DNA from: Caldicellulosiruptor hydrothermalis 108
GTDB lineage: Bacteria; Bacillota; Thermoanaerobacteria; Caldicellulosiruptorales; Caldicellulosiruptoraceae
Length of the DNA stretch: 64,000 nucleotides
Reading direction: 5' to 3'
Assembly: GCF_000166355.1 (NCBI RefSeq)
Contig: NC_014652.1
Location: forward strand, 774,001-838,000
How positions within the stretch are numbered: position 1 is the first letter of the stretch; each line of letters begins with the position of its first letter. Of this stretch, positions 26,663 through 33,597 are shown in pieces. Below the pieces are notes generated by a model, which saw only the letters and a program-made list of their open reading frames with translations, did not search any database and was not told where the DNA came from. The position numbers were made by a program, and so were the translations under genes.

Positions 26663-26704
26663 TGGGGAGCGAGGTTGCAAAAAGATGTGCAAGGGGGTGA
26701 GAAA

Positions 26705-26872
26705 ATGAACAACGCAAGCATTGAAAACATACCAACTGACATTGCTTTAATGTCTGAACAAATAAATCTCTTAGCTGAGTGGAACAAAAGTCATATTGAT
26801 ATTGATCCTGAACAGGTAAGAAAAAACATTGAAACTATGTTATCAATATTGAGATACATTAAAGATTCTTAA
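26705..26872 (+). CDS. Small early phage protein (55 aa)
   Basis: Not recognised. It is an acidic helical protein (NIPTDIALMSEQINLLAEWNKSHIDIDPEQVRKNIETMLSILRYI). The ATG at 26705 follows AAGGGGGTG, so it is preferred over an upstream TTG. It overlaps the end of the convergent gene at 26859 by 14 bases. Confidence 0.55.
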   Translation: MNNASIENIPTDIALMSEQINLLAEWNKSHIDIDPEQVRKNIETMLSILRYIKDS

Positions 26873-27050
26873 CATTTATTGAACCTTTTAGTGAGTTTTT
26901 GTTCTCTATTTCACGCAAAGCCTCAAAAAAGACTTGATACATCTTTGCAATATGTTGAGCTGCTTCTTCAGCTTTTGTAATAGGGATTGATGGCTCAAGT
27001 TTATTAATCACAGCTAAAGTTAGCTCTTTTGCAATTGAGTATTTATCCAA
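26859..27050 (-). CDS. Small early phage protein (63 aa)
   Basis: Not recognised. It is helical and acidic, with ITKAEEAAQHIAKMYQVFFEALREIENK. A TTG start at 27050 is chosen because AAAGGAGAG lies 8 bases upstream. The open frame continues to 27089 without a site. It lies against the direction of the early genes. Confidence 0.5.
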   Translation of the reverse strand: MDKYSIAKELTLAVINKLEPSIPITKAEEAAQHIAKMYQVFFEALREIENKNSLKGSINVKNL

Positions 27051-27114
27051 AGAGAATCTCTCCTTTCTTATTAATTCCTCGCTCCCCAAAGTTTATTTTA
27101 AGGAGGTGAGAAAG

Positions 27115-27264
27115 ATGACAACCAAACCACAAACTCAAAATGAAATAGTTAACCAGATAATCGAAGTTTTTAGAAATAATCAGTTAACATTTGAAGAAGC
27201 TTATGAGGTCATTGAAGAGTTAAAAAAAGCTCTGGAATATTTGAAAAACAAGGCAAAGATTTAG
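27115..27264 (+). CDS. Small early phage protein (49 aa)
   Basis: AAGGAGGTGAG precedes the ATG. The product is helical (EIVNQIIEVFRNNQLTFEEAYEVIEELKKALEYLKNK) and has the look of a short DNA-mimic or adaptor, but it is not recognised. Its stop overlaps the end of the convergent zinc-ribbon gene by 4 bases. Confidence 0.6.
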   Translation: MTTKPQTQNEIVNQIIEVFRNNQLTFEEAYEVIEELKKALEYLKNKAKI

Positions 27265-27584
27265 TCTAAAGATTTTTCGTAAAAGATTCTATAGGGATCA
27301 GGTTTTTTAGGTAAAGGATTAGCCTTATCCCAATGCAAATAAAAATTCCAACCTTTATCATATTCATTTCCTTTATCAAGAAGTTCAATAGCTTCATTGA
27401 TTAATTTCGCAGCGTCTTTGATATTTTGAAAAGCTTTATTATCCATAGGTTGGCCACAATTAGGACATGATAACGAATCTTTATGAGGTAAGTTTTTAAG
27501 TTCAACATTAAATGACTGGTCACAAACAAAACAGTTAAACCTTATATAAGTTTTGAATATGTCAGGATCAAGATTATTTGACAT
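27261..27584 (-). CDS. Zinc-ribbon protein (107 aa)
   Basis: Two CxxC knuckles (FNCFVCDQSF and LSCPNCGQPM) form a zinc ribbon over residues about 18-47. An acidic helical C-terminus follows (DAAKLINEAIELLDKGNEYDKGWNFYLHWDKANP). Family not known. It lies on the - strand within the early region and is convergent with the gene at 27115. Confidence 0.65.
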   Translation of the reverse strand: MSNNLDPDIFKTYIRFNCFVCDQSFNVELKNLPHKDSLSCPNCGQPMDNKAFQNIKDAAKLINEAIELLDKGNEYDKGWNFYLHWDKANPLPKKPDPYRIFYEKSLD

Positions 27585-27652
27585 TATAAACTACCCTCTT
27601 TCTTCTTCAATATTGTTAACAAAATTATATCAAAGAAAGGAGGTGCAAGGGA

Positions 27653-28096
27653 ATGCAGAGTTTACACAATAACATTTACAAAACAGCCAGAAAAAATGCA
27701 GGATTGACTCAAATGCAAGCAGCAGAACTTCTCAATGTTAGTGTCAGATCATTAGCTGATTATGAGACAGGCAAAACAATTCCGCCTGATGATGTGGTCA
27801 TAGCAATGATAGAAGTCTACAAAGCACAATGGTTAGCATACAGCCATCTACAAAAGTCGACGCTTATAGGTAAAAGATATTTGCCTGAAATAGACCTCTC
27901 AGATTTGCCAAAAGCAGTTTTGCGACTAAAGAAAGAGATAGCTGATTTAGAAAAGCTGGACTCTGAAATAATTAACATCGCATGTGATGGGAAAATAGAC
28001 AAGCATGAAAAAATGGCATGGGGAAGGATAGTGAAAGAAATTCGAGAAGCAATTTCAGCGGCTTATTCGGTTATTTTCTCAAAGGAAGGAGCGTGA
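27653..28096 (+). CDS. XRE-family early regulator (147 aa)
   Basis: The N-terminal helix-turn-helix is IYKTARKNAGLTQMQAAELLNVSVRSLADYETGKTIPPDDVVIAMIEVY. A longer helical C-terminal domain follows (LRLKKEIADLEKLDSEIINIACDGKIDKHEKMAWGRIVKEIREAI), as in many Firmicutes phage early regulators. AAAGGAGGTG precedes the ATG. It overlaps the next gene by one base. Confidence 0.8.
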   Translation: MQSLHNNIYKTARKNAGLTQMQAAELLNVSVRSLADYETGKTIPPDDVVIAMIEVYKAQWLAYSHLQKSTLIGKRYLPEIDLSDLPKAVLRLKKEIADLEKLDSEIINIACDGKIDKHEKMAWGRIVKEIREAISAAYSVIFSKEGA

Positions 28097-28323
28097 TGAT
28101 AATGGAAAACAAGAAAGCTTACACAGTGCAAGAGGCAGCAAAGCTACTCAGTTTGGGGAAGACAACTATATATGAGCTAATTTGGCAAAACAAACTTAAG
28201 CACATCAAAATTGGTCGCAAGATTATTATTCCAGAGACAGCTATTCAAGAATTCATTGTAGCAAATACAAAAACAAATAAAGAGTGGAAGGAGGAAGAAT
28301 GGAATGTGAGCATAAAAAAATAA
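28096..28323 (+). CDS. Excisionase-like helix-turn-helix protein
   Basis: 75 aa MerR-type winged helix of the DNA-binding excisionase family (AYTVQEAAKLLSLGKTTIYELIWQNKLKHIKIGRKIIIPETAIQEFI). It could be the recombination directionality factor for the integrase, although it is far from int. Start 28096 (TGATG overlap) or 28102 are both possible; GGAAGGAG sits upstream. Confidence 0.75.
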   Translation: MIMENKKAYTVQEAAKLLSLGKTTIYELIWQNKLKHIKIGRKIIIPETAIQEFIVANTKTNKEWKEEEWNVSIKK

Positions 28324-28382
28324 GCCCGTAGGCTCTCCAAAACATACCAATTACATTATATCAAAGTAGGAGGGGAAAAGCA

Positions 28383-28655
28383 ATGTGGACGATAGAAAAT
28401 CTTAGAGTTTTAGACAATCTCGAAGCTAAAAAAGTTGTTATTAATGAGTTGCTAAAAAAGTTCGAATATCTTCGAAAATTAGAGAAGTTATGTGAAGCTG
28501 ATGTCTTTTGCTTGGTTTCGGATAGAGATGCCAGAATTGATATTTTTGATAAGGAATACGTTGAAAAAGTAAAAGCTATGTTGGCAGAGTTACAGGAAAA
28601 AGTAAGACAGGAAATCATAGACCTTGAAAGACAGTACTTAGAACTTTGCAAATAG
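28383..28655 (+). CDS. Small early phage protein (90 aa)
   Basis: Not recognised. It is charged and largely helical (LEAKKVVINELLKKFEYLRKLEKLCEADVFCLVSDRDARIDIF then VKAMLAELQEKVRQEIIDLERQYLELCK, a likely coiled coil). GTAGGAGGGG precedes the ATG. Confidence 0.6.
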   Translation: MWTIENLRVLDNLEAKKVVINELLKKFEYLRKLEKLCEADVFCLVSDRDARIDIFDKEYVEKVKAMLAELQEKVRQEIIDLERQYLELCK

Positions 28656-28661
28656 AGCACA

Positions 28662-28720
28662 TCGGGGCTGCGGCGCAAGGCTGCAGCGAACCCAGCTGCG
28701 GCGGGCGGGGCGGCTGGGGG
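28662..28720 (+). other. GC-rich island with two hairpins
   Basis: A strikingly GC-rich stretch in an AT-rich early region, with no open frame of its own. GCTGC (28667-28671) can pair with GCAGC (28683-28687), and CCCAGC (28691-28696) with GCTGGG (28713-28718). It lies between two small genes and may be a structured leader for the gene at 28747. Confidence 0.4.
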
Positions 28721-28746
28721 AATAAAGTAAAAGGGGGCAAAAAATA

Positions 28747-28950
28747 GTGAATAACAAAGTTGTTTTAATGTTTAATGGATTTCTCTACAGAGGGAAAACA
28801 GCAGTAGACAAAAAAGAGGTTATCAGAAATGCAACAGATAAAGATTACGAAGAAATAAGAATGTATTTATCAGAAGATTTCATTGAATCTGCATATAGAA
28901 TGTTACAGATGATAAGAAAAGCTGTTGCTGAAGAAATGATAGAGTTATGA
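28747..28950 (+). CDS. Small early phage protein (67 aa)
   Basis: GTG start with AAGGGGGC upstream. Not recognised (KVVLMFNGFLYRGKTAVDKKEVIRNATDKDYEEIRMYLSEDFIESAYRMLQMIRKAVAEEM). Its end overlaps the next open frame. Confidence 0.5.
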   Translation: MNNKVVLMFNGFLYRGKTAVDKKEVIRNATDKDYEEIRMYLSEDFIESAYRMLQMIRKAVAEEMIEL

Positions 28951-28976
28951 ATGAAGAGAAAGGAAGGGATGCTGTA

Positions 28977-29324
28977 ATGAAAAAGGTTGCAAGGAAAGTA
29001 TGTGGCTTGTGTGAAGAATCGTTAGTATACAACAGCTATGCTGACGTTTATTTGTGTCCAAGCTGCTTAAATATTTATCGAAACAAAGAAAGTGAGAAAA
29101 AGCGAAAAAAGAAAGAGTTTATACGATGTATAGCATCTTTTCTATGCGGAGCTCTAACTTGGCACATCTTACTACTCAGCTTTGACACATTGTTACATCG
29201 CAACGGCACACTCGGCGGCGAGGTGCTAGTGCTACCACTCTTGATATGCGTGTTCTATTTGGGATTGATGTTTAGAAGCGATGTAGAAAAGATGAAAGGA
29301 GAGCTGAAAGATGAAGCTCTATGA
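28977..29324 (+). CDS. Zinc-ribbon membrane protein (115 aa)
   Basis: An N-terminal zinc ribbon (CGLCEESLVYNSYADVYLCPSCLNIY) is followed by a basic KKRKKK segment and two hydrophobic helices (CIASFLCGALTWHILLLSF and LGGEVLVLPLLICVFYLGLMF). It would be a membrane-anchored ribbon with the metal site in the cytoplasm. Start 28977 is preferred over 28947 because GGAAGGG lies 8 bases upstream. It overlaps the Gp157 gene by 14 bases. Confidence 0.6.
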   Translation: MKKVARKVCGLCEESLVYNSYADVYLCPSCLNIYRNKESEKKRKKKEFIRCIASFLCGALTWHILLLSFDTLLHRNGTLGGEVLVLPLLICVFYLGLMFRSDVEKMKGELKDEAL

Positions 29325-29793
29325 GCTTGCTGAACAGTTTAAACAATTACAAGAAATGCTTGAAGACGAAGGAGTAGACATTGATGCTGTAAAAAATACT
29401 CTTGAATTGGTTGAATTTGATTTTACTGAGAAGATAGAGAGCATTGCAAAGCTGATTAGAAGTCTTGAATATGAGATAGAAGTGTATAAAAACGAAGAAC
29501 AGAGAATAGCTAACAAACGCAAGAGTAAAGAAAAAAAGAGAGATTGGCTTAAACAATATGTGCAAGAACAAATGGAAAAAGTAGGACTGGAGAAAGTTAA
29601 AACACCGCTATTTACCGTTTCGATTCAAACCAATCCACCAAGTGTTGAAATTGTAGATGAGACGCTTATTCCAGAAACATATTTCAGAATTGAAAAGATA
29701 CCTCTAAAAAAGGAAATCTTAGAAGCTCTTAAGCAAGGGCAGGAAGTACCAGGCGTAATGATTAAAACTACAAAGTCTATAAGAATAAGGTAA
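29311..29793 (+). CDS. Siphovirus Gp157-family protein
   Basis: 160 aa matching the Gp157 family, small proteins next to phage recombination genes that were first linked to phage resistance in Streptococcus. It has a long N-terminal coiled coil (LAEQFKQLQEMLEDEGVDIDAVKNTLELVEFDFTEKIESIAKLIRSLEYEI, then KSKEKKRDWLKQYVQEQMEKVGLEKVKTP). A C-terminal segment with IPETYFRIEKIPLKKEILEALKQGQEVPGVMI is the family signature. It is followed by the SSB-like gene. Confidence 0.82.
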   Translation: MKLYELAEQFKQLQEMLEDEGVDIDAVKNTLELVEFDFTEKIESIAKLIRSLEYEIEVYKNEEQRIANKRKSKEKKRDWLKQYVQEQMEKVGLEKVKTPLFTVSIQTNPPSVEIVDETLIPETYFRIEKIPLKKEILEALKQGQEVPGVMIKTTKSIRIR

Positions 29794-29809
29794 GGAGGAG
29801 GATTAAAAG

Positions 29810-30661
29810 ATGGCAAATACAAACAAGATACCTGAAAGCGCTTATATGAAAAGCCATTCTGAGCAAACTTTTGAGAATCTTTCATTACAGAAGAAAGAAG
29901 AAGTTAGTTTTTTGGTTCCTAAAGTAGCTCCAAAGATTGCAGAAGCAATTAAGAGAGAGTTAAAAGGCATTAATTTGAAATTCAAGAGAATTCGCATGCC
30001 TACTGGTGGCTCGACAGTATTTGAAATACCAACTTCAGATCCTAATAACCCCATAGTAGCAAAAGAACTGATTGGAGTTATTCTCTACCACCATCCAATG
30101 AACATTTATTGGAAAGATAAAAACTCAAACAATCCTGTTCCTGACTGTTATTCGATTGATGGAGAGAAAGGTATTGGAGAGCCGGGAGGTAAGTGTTCTA
30201 CATGTCCTTATAATCAGTTTGTTAAAGGCAAAGCTAAACCATGTAAGAACATCCGCAGACTTTACATCATCATTGATAAGCCTTTTCCATACGAGTTCAA
30301 TGTACCGCCTACATCTATCAACAATTTCATTGAGTACATTCAGGATGTAGCAAGCCAAGGTTACTTCAGCTATGAAATCATTACAAAAGTGGGATTAAGA
30401 AAAGTCACAAACAAAGAAGGTATAACGTATGCACAAGCAGTTTTCTCAATGGTAAAAGAATTAGATGAACAAAGCAAAGAAGAAATGGCAAAGTTAGCAC
30501 AGAGCATTGAACAATTAGCTCAGAGAGTAGCTATTATAGATAACAACGAAGACAGCGAAGAAATTGAAATAAAAGATGATAAAGATACGACCAATGTCAA
30601 CATTGATATAGAAGGCTTTGAAGAAGCTCCAACGCAAAACGATGACGACTTACCCTTTTAA
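29810..30661 (+). CDS. Phage single-strand-DNA-binding-like protein
   Basis: 283 aa, no family that I can name with certainty. The C-terminus is acidic and ends in NDDDLPF, the tip through which bacterial and phage SSB proteins recruit partners. The central domain carries a Cys cluster (GKCSTCPYNQFVKGKAKPC) that could hold zinc, next to IRRLYIIIDKPFPYEFNVPPTSINNFIEYI. The gene sits between Gp157 and the replication genes, where phages place SSB or RecT proteins. Function inferred from tail and context. Confidence 0.6.
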   Translation: MANTNKIPESAYMKSHSEQTFENLSLQKKEEVSFLVPKVAPKIAEAIKRELKGINLKFKRIRMPTGGSTVFEIPTSDPNNPIVAKELIGVILYHHPMNIYWKDKNSNNPVPDCYSIDGEKGIGEPGGKCSTCPYNQFVKGKAKPCKNIRRLYIIIDKPFPYEFNVPPTSINNFIEYIQDVASQGYFSYEIITKVGLRKVTNKEGITYAQAVFSMVKELDEQSKEEMAKLAQSIEQLAQRVAIIDNNEDSEEIEIKDDKDTTNVNIDIEGFEEAPTQNDDDLPF

Positions 30662-30672
30662 TACTTGCCAGC

Positions 30673-30694
30673 GGAGAGGCAGCGTCGCCTCTCC
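30673..30694 (+). other. 8-bp perfect hairpin just before the tRNA-His-like gene
   Basis: GGAGAGGC (30673-30680) and GCCTCTCC (30687-30694) with a 6-base loop, 7 bases upstream of the tRNA. No U-run follows, so it may be a processing signal, not a terminator. Confidence 0.5.
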
Positions 30695-30701
30695 AAGACA
30701 T

Positions 30702-30776
30702 GGTAGGCATGGTGTAAGAGTAGCACGGCAGATTGTGGCTCTGCTGGTGTGGGTGCAAGTCCCACTGCCTACCCCA
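30702..30776 (+). tRNA. Phage tRNA-His (GTG anticodon), unusual D- and T-loops
   Basis: A full cloverleaf can be drawn. G-1 (30702) pairs with C73, as in tRNA-His. The acceptor stem is GTAGGCA/TGCCTAC with an encoded CCA end. The anticodon stem GCAGA/TCTGC holds loop TTGTGGC with anticodon GTG. The T stem is GTGGG/CCCAC. The D stem is GTGT/GCAC. The D loop (AAGAGTA) lacks the GG pair, and the T loop reads TGCAAGT instead of TTCAANT, so the normal elbow contacts may be missing. It lies between two phage genes. Confidence 0.75.
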
Positions 30777-30800
30777 GAAATAACAAAAGAGGTGATTGAA

Positions 30801-31343
30801 ATGAAAAATTATCCATGGGATTATAGAAATTTATTTGATTATAAAACTAGAAATTATTCATTTGAAATCACCGACTTTTTAGCAAACGAATTGGACAAAC
30901 TGAAAGACCCTGTGAAAGATTTTCTTACTGTAGTTATTGAAGGGAAAATTAGTGAGCTTATCTATGGTTATTTAAATAAATGCGAATCGCCTATAGAACA
31001 ACTTTTAGTGATTGCTCTGGATTATTTTATAGGCAATGACCCAGATGTTTTTATGATTGTTCAAAACGAAATAAAACTGCAACATGCAACTTATAGAGTG
31101 GATATATGTGTTTATATTGGTGATTGGATGGAAAATATAGCGGAGTGCAAGAAACTTGTAATTGAATGTGACGGTCATGATTTTCACGAAAAAACTAAGG
31201 AACAAGCTATGAGAGACAAAAAGCGCGATAGAGATTTAATTGAAGCTGGATACCAAGTAATTCATTTCACAGGTAGTGAAATATTTGCAGATCCATTCAA
31301 ATGTGCGAGAGAAATTAGAGACTTGATAAATAAAATGAGGTGA
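30801..31343 (+). CDS. DUF559-type (PD-(D/E)XK-like) endonuclease
   Basis: 180 aa. The C-terminal half looks like the Vsr/DUF559 nuclease fold: YRVDICVYIG (acidic site), KLVIECDGHDFHEKTKEQAMRDKKRDRDLIEAGYQVIHFTGSEIFADP. The N-terminus is acidic and helical (SPIEQLLVIALDYF). The open frame extends upstream through the tRNA, but AGAGGTG precedes the ATG at 30801. Located in the replication block, it could be a recombination nuclease or cargo. Metal-dependent DNA cleavage is inferred from the family. Confidence 0.75.
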   Translation: MKNYPWDYRNLFDYKTRNYSFEITDFLANELDKLKDPVKDFLTVVIEGKISELIYGYLNKCESPIEQLLVIALDYFIGNDPDVFMIVQNEIKLQHATYRVDICVYIGDWMENIAECKKLVIECDGHDFHEKTKEQAMRDKKRDRDLIEAGYQVIHFTGSEIFADPFKCAREIRDLINKMR

Positions 31344-31350
31344 AATAACA

Positions 31351-32289
31351 ATGCCAAACAGAATTTTGAAAGAGAGTATTGTAACAAGCGATACGATTAA
31401 TGAGCTTACACCGGAGGAAGAGGTTTTCTTCTATAGACTATTAGTTGTTTGCGATGATTATGGTCGTATGGATGCGAGACCAAGTATATTAAGGGCAAAG
31501 TGCTTTCCTTTAAAAATTGATAGTGTTAAAGAAGAGGATATTAAAGCATGGATTAATAAATTAGTCAAAGTTGGACTTATAAAGCTCTACATAGGCAGTG
31601 ATAACAAGCAATATTTACAAGTAGTGACATGGGACAAACACCAGCAAGTTAGAGCAAAGAAAAGTAAATATCCTGAACCTGTTAGCTTTTTACCAGCAGA
31701 TGGATTAAAAGAGCAAGCAAATGATGTAAAATTGCAATCAATTGATACACAAGTGCAGTTAGACAAAGAGGACATGATATCAAATGATATCAATTGCTAT
31801 CAAATGAATGCATATGTCCCCGAGAATCCGAATCCGAATCCTAATCCGAATCCTAATCCGAATACGAATCCGAATCCAAATTCGAATATAGAGATATATA
31901 GTCAACAGGACGAGCCTGTTGACTCCCGCCCGCAAACACCAACACCTTATAAACAAATAGTTGACCTGTATAACTCAATTTGCATTAGTATGCCTAAGGT
32001 TGAGCAGCTTACTGACAAGAGGAAAAAACACATTCGTGTGTTATGGACTAATCTTGGCAGGGATATTTCTAAAATTCAGGAGTTGTTCGAGAGGGCCGAG
32101 GCCAGTGACTTTCTATCTGGCAGATCTGGTAAATGGACAGGGTGTAATTTTGACTGGTTGATAATTTACAACAATGCTGTGAAGGTGCTTGAGGGGGCTT
32201 ATGACAACAAAGACAGTAAACCTAAGAGCTTTGATATGCTTGAACGGTTATATAGAGAAGCTGTTGCAGAACAAGGCAGTGGACCTTGA
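31351..32289 (+). CDS. Phage replication initiator (DnaD/O-like)
   Basis: 312 aa. The N-terminal winged helix (MPNRILKESIVTSDTINELTPEEEVFFYRLLVVCDDYGRMDARPSILRAKCFPL) is typical of phage replication organisers. The C-terminal helical region (VDLYNSICISMPKVEQLTDKRKKHIRVLWTNLGRDISKIQELFERAEASDFLSGRSGKWTGCNFDWLI) matches the part that contacts the helicase loader. Between them is an Asn-Pro repeat encoded by a DNA repeat that may be the origin. It is followed by a G39P-like loader gene. Confidence 0.82.
   Translation: MPNRILKESIVTSDTINELTPEEEVFFYRLLVVCDDYGRMDARPSILRAKCFPLKIDSVKEEDIKAWINKLVKVGLIKLYIGSDNKQYLQVVTWDKHQQVRAKKSKYPEPVSFLPADGLKEQANDVKLQSIDTQVQLDKEDMISNDINCYQMNAYVPENPNPNPNPNPNPNTNPNPNSNIEIYSQQDEPVDSRPQTPTPYKQIVDLYNSICISMPKVEQLTDKRKKHIRVLWTNLGRDISKIQELFERAEASDFLSGRSGKWTGCNFDWLIIYNNAVKVLEGAYDNKDSKPKSFDMLERLYREAVAEQGSGP
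31816..31890 (+). repeat. Short tandem repeats inside the initiator gene (candidate origin iterons)
   Basis: About ten degenerate copies of a CCGAAT/CCTAAT hexamer unit encode an Asn-Pro run. AT-rich DNA (AGAGATATATAG) follows at once. Phage initiators such as lambda O carry their own origin iterons inside the gene, so this is a candidate replication origin. Confidence 0.5.
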
Positions 32290-32345
32290 GCATAGTCTGT
32301 CTGGCAAAAATTGAAAAGGTTAAGTTTAGAAAGGAGTGATAAAAG

Positions 32346-32888
32346 ATGACAAAAGCTGAATGTATAAAATTTTTAGCAATCGTAAACATGGCTTATCCAA
32401 ACTGGCAAGTAAATGAGTTAACGGTTGGATTGTGGGCTGAAATGCTTGAAGATATAGACTTTAAAATTGCTCAAATAGCATTAAAGAAACACATTGCAGA
32501 GAATCCATATCCACCGACTATTGCAGATATAAGAAAAGCCGTAGCTGAAATCACAACTCCAAAAGAAAACAAGCTTACTGCAGCGGAAGCATGGGGTGAA
32601 GTAATGGCTGCAGTAAGGCAGTTTGGCTATTACAGAGAAGCTGAAGCTTTGGCAAGTATGAGTGAGCGAACAAGGCGAGTTGTTAAATACATTGGCTGGC
32701 AGAACATATGCACATGTGAGGAAATAGATGTTTTGCGTGGACAATTTAGAGCAATGTACGAACAGTTAGAAGAAAGGGAGAAGAAGGAAGCAATATTGCC
32801 ACCAAGCGTACATGATGCTATCAAGGCTTTAGCTGAAGCAAAGGAGATTGACAGAGGTTTTAAGATGATTGAAGGGGGAAAAAGATAA
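32346..32888 (+). CDS. Helicase loader/inhibitor, G39P-like
   Basis: 180 aa resembling the SPP1 G39P family, which loads the replicative helicase at the phage origin. The N-terminal helical domain (MTKAECIKFLAIVNMAYPNWQVNELTVGLWAEMLEDIDFKIAQIALKKHIAENPYPPTIADIRKAV) is the family mark. The C-terminus is variable. AAAGGAGTG precedes the ATG. It overlaps the MazG-like start by one base. No phage-encoded helicase is visible, so the host DnaB is probably used. Confidence 0.75.
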   Translation: MTKAECIKFLAIVNMAYPNWQVNELTVGLWAEMLEDIDFKIAQIALKKHIAENPYPPTIADIRKAVAEITTPKENKLTAAEAWGEVMAAVRQFGYYREAEALASMSERTRRVVKYIGWQNICTCEEIDVLRGQFRAMYEQLEEREKKEAILPPSVHDAIKALAEAKEIDRGFKMIEGGKR

Positions 32889-33139
32889 TGCACTATAACT
32901 TTCCAGAAATCAAGGAAAAGCCAGCTTCTTTAATACAACAGCTTAACAAAATCGTCGAGGAAGCGGCAGAAGTTATTAAAGCAAGAGATGACATTGAACG
33001 TTTATATGAGGTGCTTGATTTAATGCATGCGTGTGAGACATATGTACGCATAATGGAAGCAAAAGGCGTTGTTATAGACAAGTTTGTAAAGCTCATAATC
33101 AAGAAGAACAAGGAGCGTGGTTACTATGACATGGCTTGA
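32888..33139 (+). CDS. MazG-like nucleotide pyrophosphohydrolase (short)
   Basis: 83 aa. The EEAAEVIKARDD and EVLDLMHACET helices match the acidic metal-binding motifs of small MazG/HisE-type NTP pyrophosphohydrolases. Phages use such proteins to sanitise or reshape nucleotide pools. The catalytic activity is inferred from these motifs only. Confidence 0.65.
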   Translation: MHYNFPEIKEKPASLIQQLNKIVEEAAEVIKARDDIERLYEVLDLMHACETYVRIMEAKGVVIDKFVKLIIKKNKERGYYDMA

Positions 33140-33185
33140 CGCACTACTAATGATAATTGCAGCAAATTGGATTTATGAGGAGTGA
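33126..33185 (+). CDS. Micro-ORF (19 aa)
   Basis: MTWLDALLMIIAANWIYEE starts 8 bases after AAGGAGCG and overlaps the MazG-like stop. Its last codons (GAGGAG) form the ribosome binding site of the gene at 33191. It could be a real hydrophobic peptide or just a translational bridge. Confidence 0.4.
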   Translation: MTWLDALLMIIAANWIYEE

Positions 33186-33190
33186 TGAAG

Positions 33191-33355
33191 ATGAAATATT
33201 ACTGCGAATTCTGCATTTACAAGAAAAGCTTCAGCAACATTGAATACTGCGAGCTTGAAAGTGAGCATAGGTTACAATGCAATGTCCATCAGATTATTGA
33301 AAAGTTGATTGATAAGCTTAAAAAAGAGGCAAAAGAAGAAGGGAAGGCAACATGA
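33191..33355 (+). CDS. Small Cys-rich phage protein (54 aa)
   Basis: Four cysteines (YYCEFCIYKK, IEYCELE, LQCNVHQ) suggest a zinc-binding knuckle, followed by a helix (LIDKLKKEAKEEG). GAGGAGTG lies upstream. It overlaps the next start by 4 bases. Not recognised. Confidence 0.6.
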   Translation: MKYYCEFCIYKKSFSNIEYCELESEHRLQCNVHQIIEKLIDKLKKEAKEEGKAT

Positions 33356-33597
33356 AGTACAGATATGCTCTTAGCAGCACTGGTGGTTCATCACATAAAT
33401 ATGGCAATTGTGAAGTTTGCGGGAAACATGCTACAGAGATATTTGTGCAGACAGAATATAAGCGGTATGAGTTTGAACATAACGGCTGGAAATACGAAGG
33501 CTGGCGGCTTGTGGATATGGTTTTTGGGCATGAAGAGTGTCTAAAGAAAATAAGGAAAGGGGGTATGGAAGATGTACAAAGTAGTAATCCCGGGTAG
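33352..33597 (+). CDS. Small zinc-finger-like phage protein (81 aa)
   Basis: A CEVCGKHATEIFVQTEYKRYEF segment and a distant HEEC suggest one zinc site, as in small HNH-like or regulatory phage proteins. It overlaps the end of the previous gene (ATGA) and the RusA start (26 bases). Not assigned to a family. Confidence 0.6.
   Translation: MKYRYALSSTGGSSHKYGNCEVCGKHATEIFVQTEYKRYEFEHNGWKYEGWRLVDMVFGHEECLKKIRKGGMEDVQSSNPG

Larger units (their letters stand above)
26663..27088. repeat. 12-bp inverted repeat flanking two small genes
   Basis: TGGGGAGCGAGG at 26663-26674 recurs in inverse orientation at 27077-27088. It encloses the small genes at 26705 and 26859. Confidence 0.4.

Noticed and set aside
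30618..30800. Upstream extension of the DUF559 gene through the tRNA
   Set aside because: The open frame runs back through a tRNA gene and the SSB-like 3' end; the ATG at 30801 has its own ribosome binding site.
31816..31890. Short tandem repeats as a CRISPR array
   Set aside because: The units are hexamers without spacers and lie in frame within a coding region; no cas genes are nearby.
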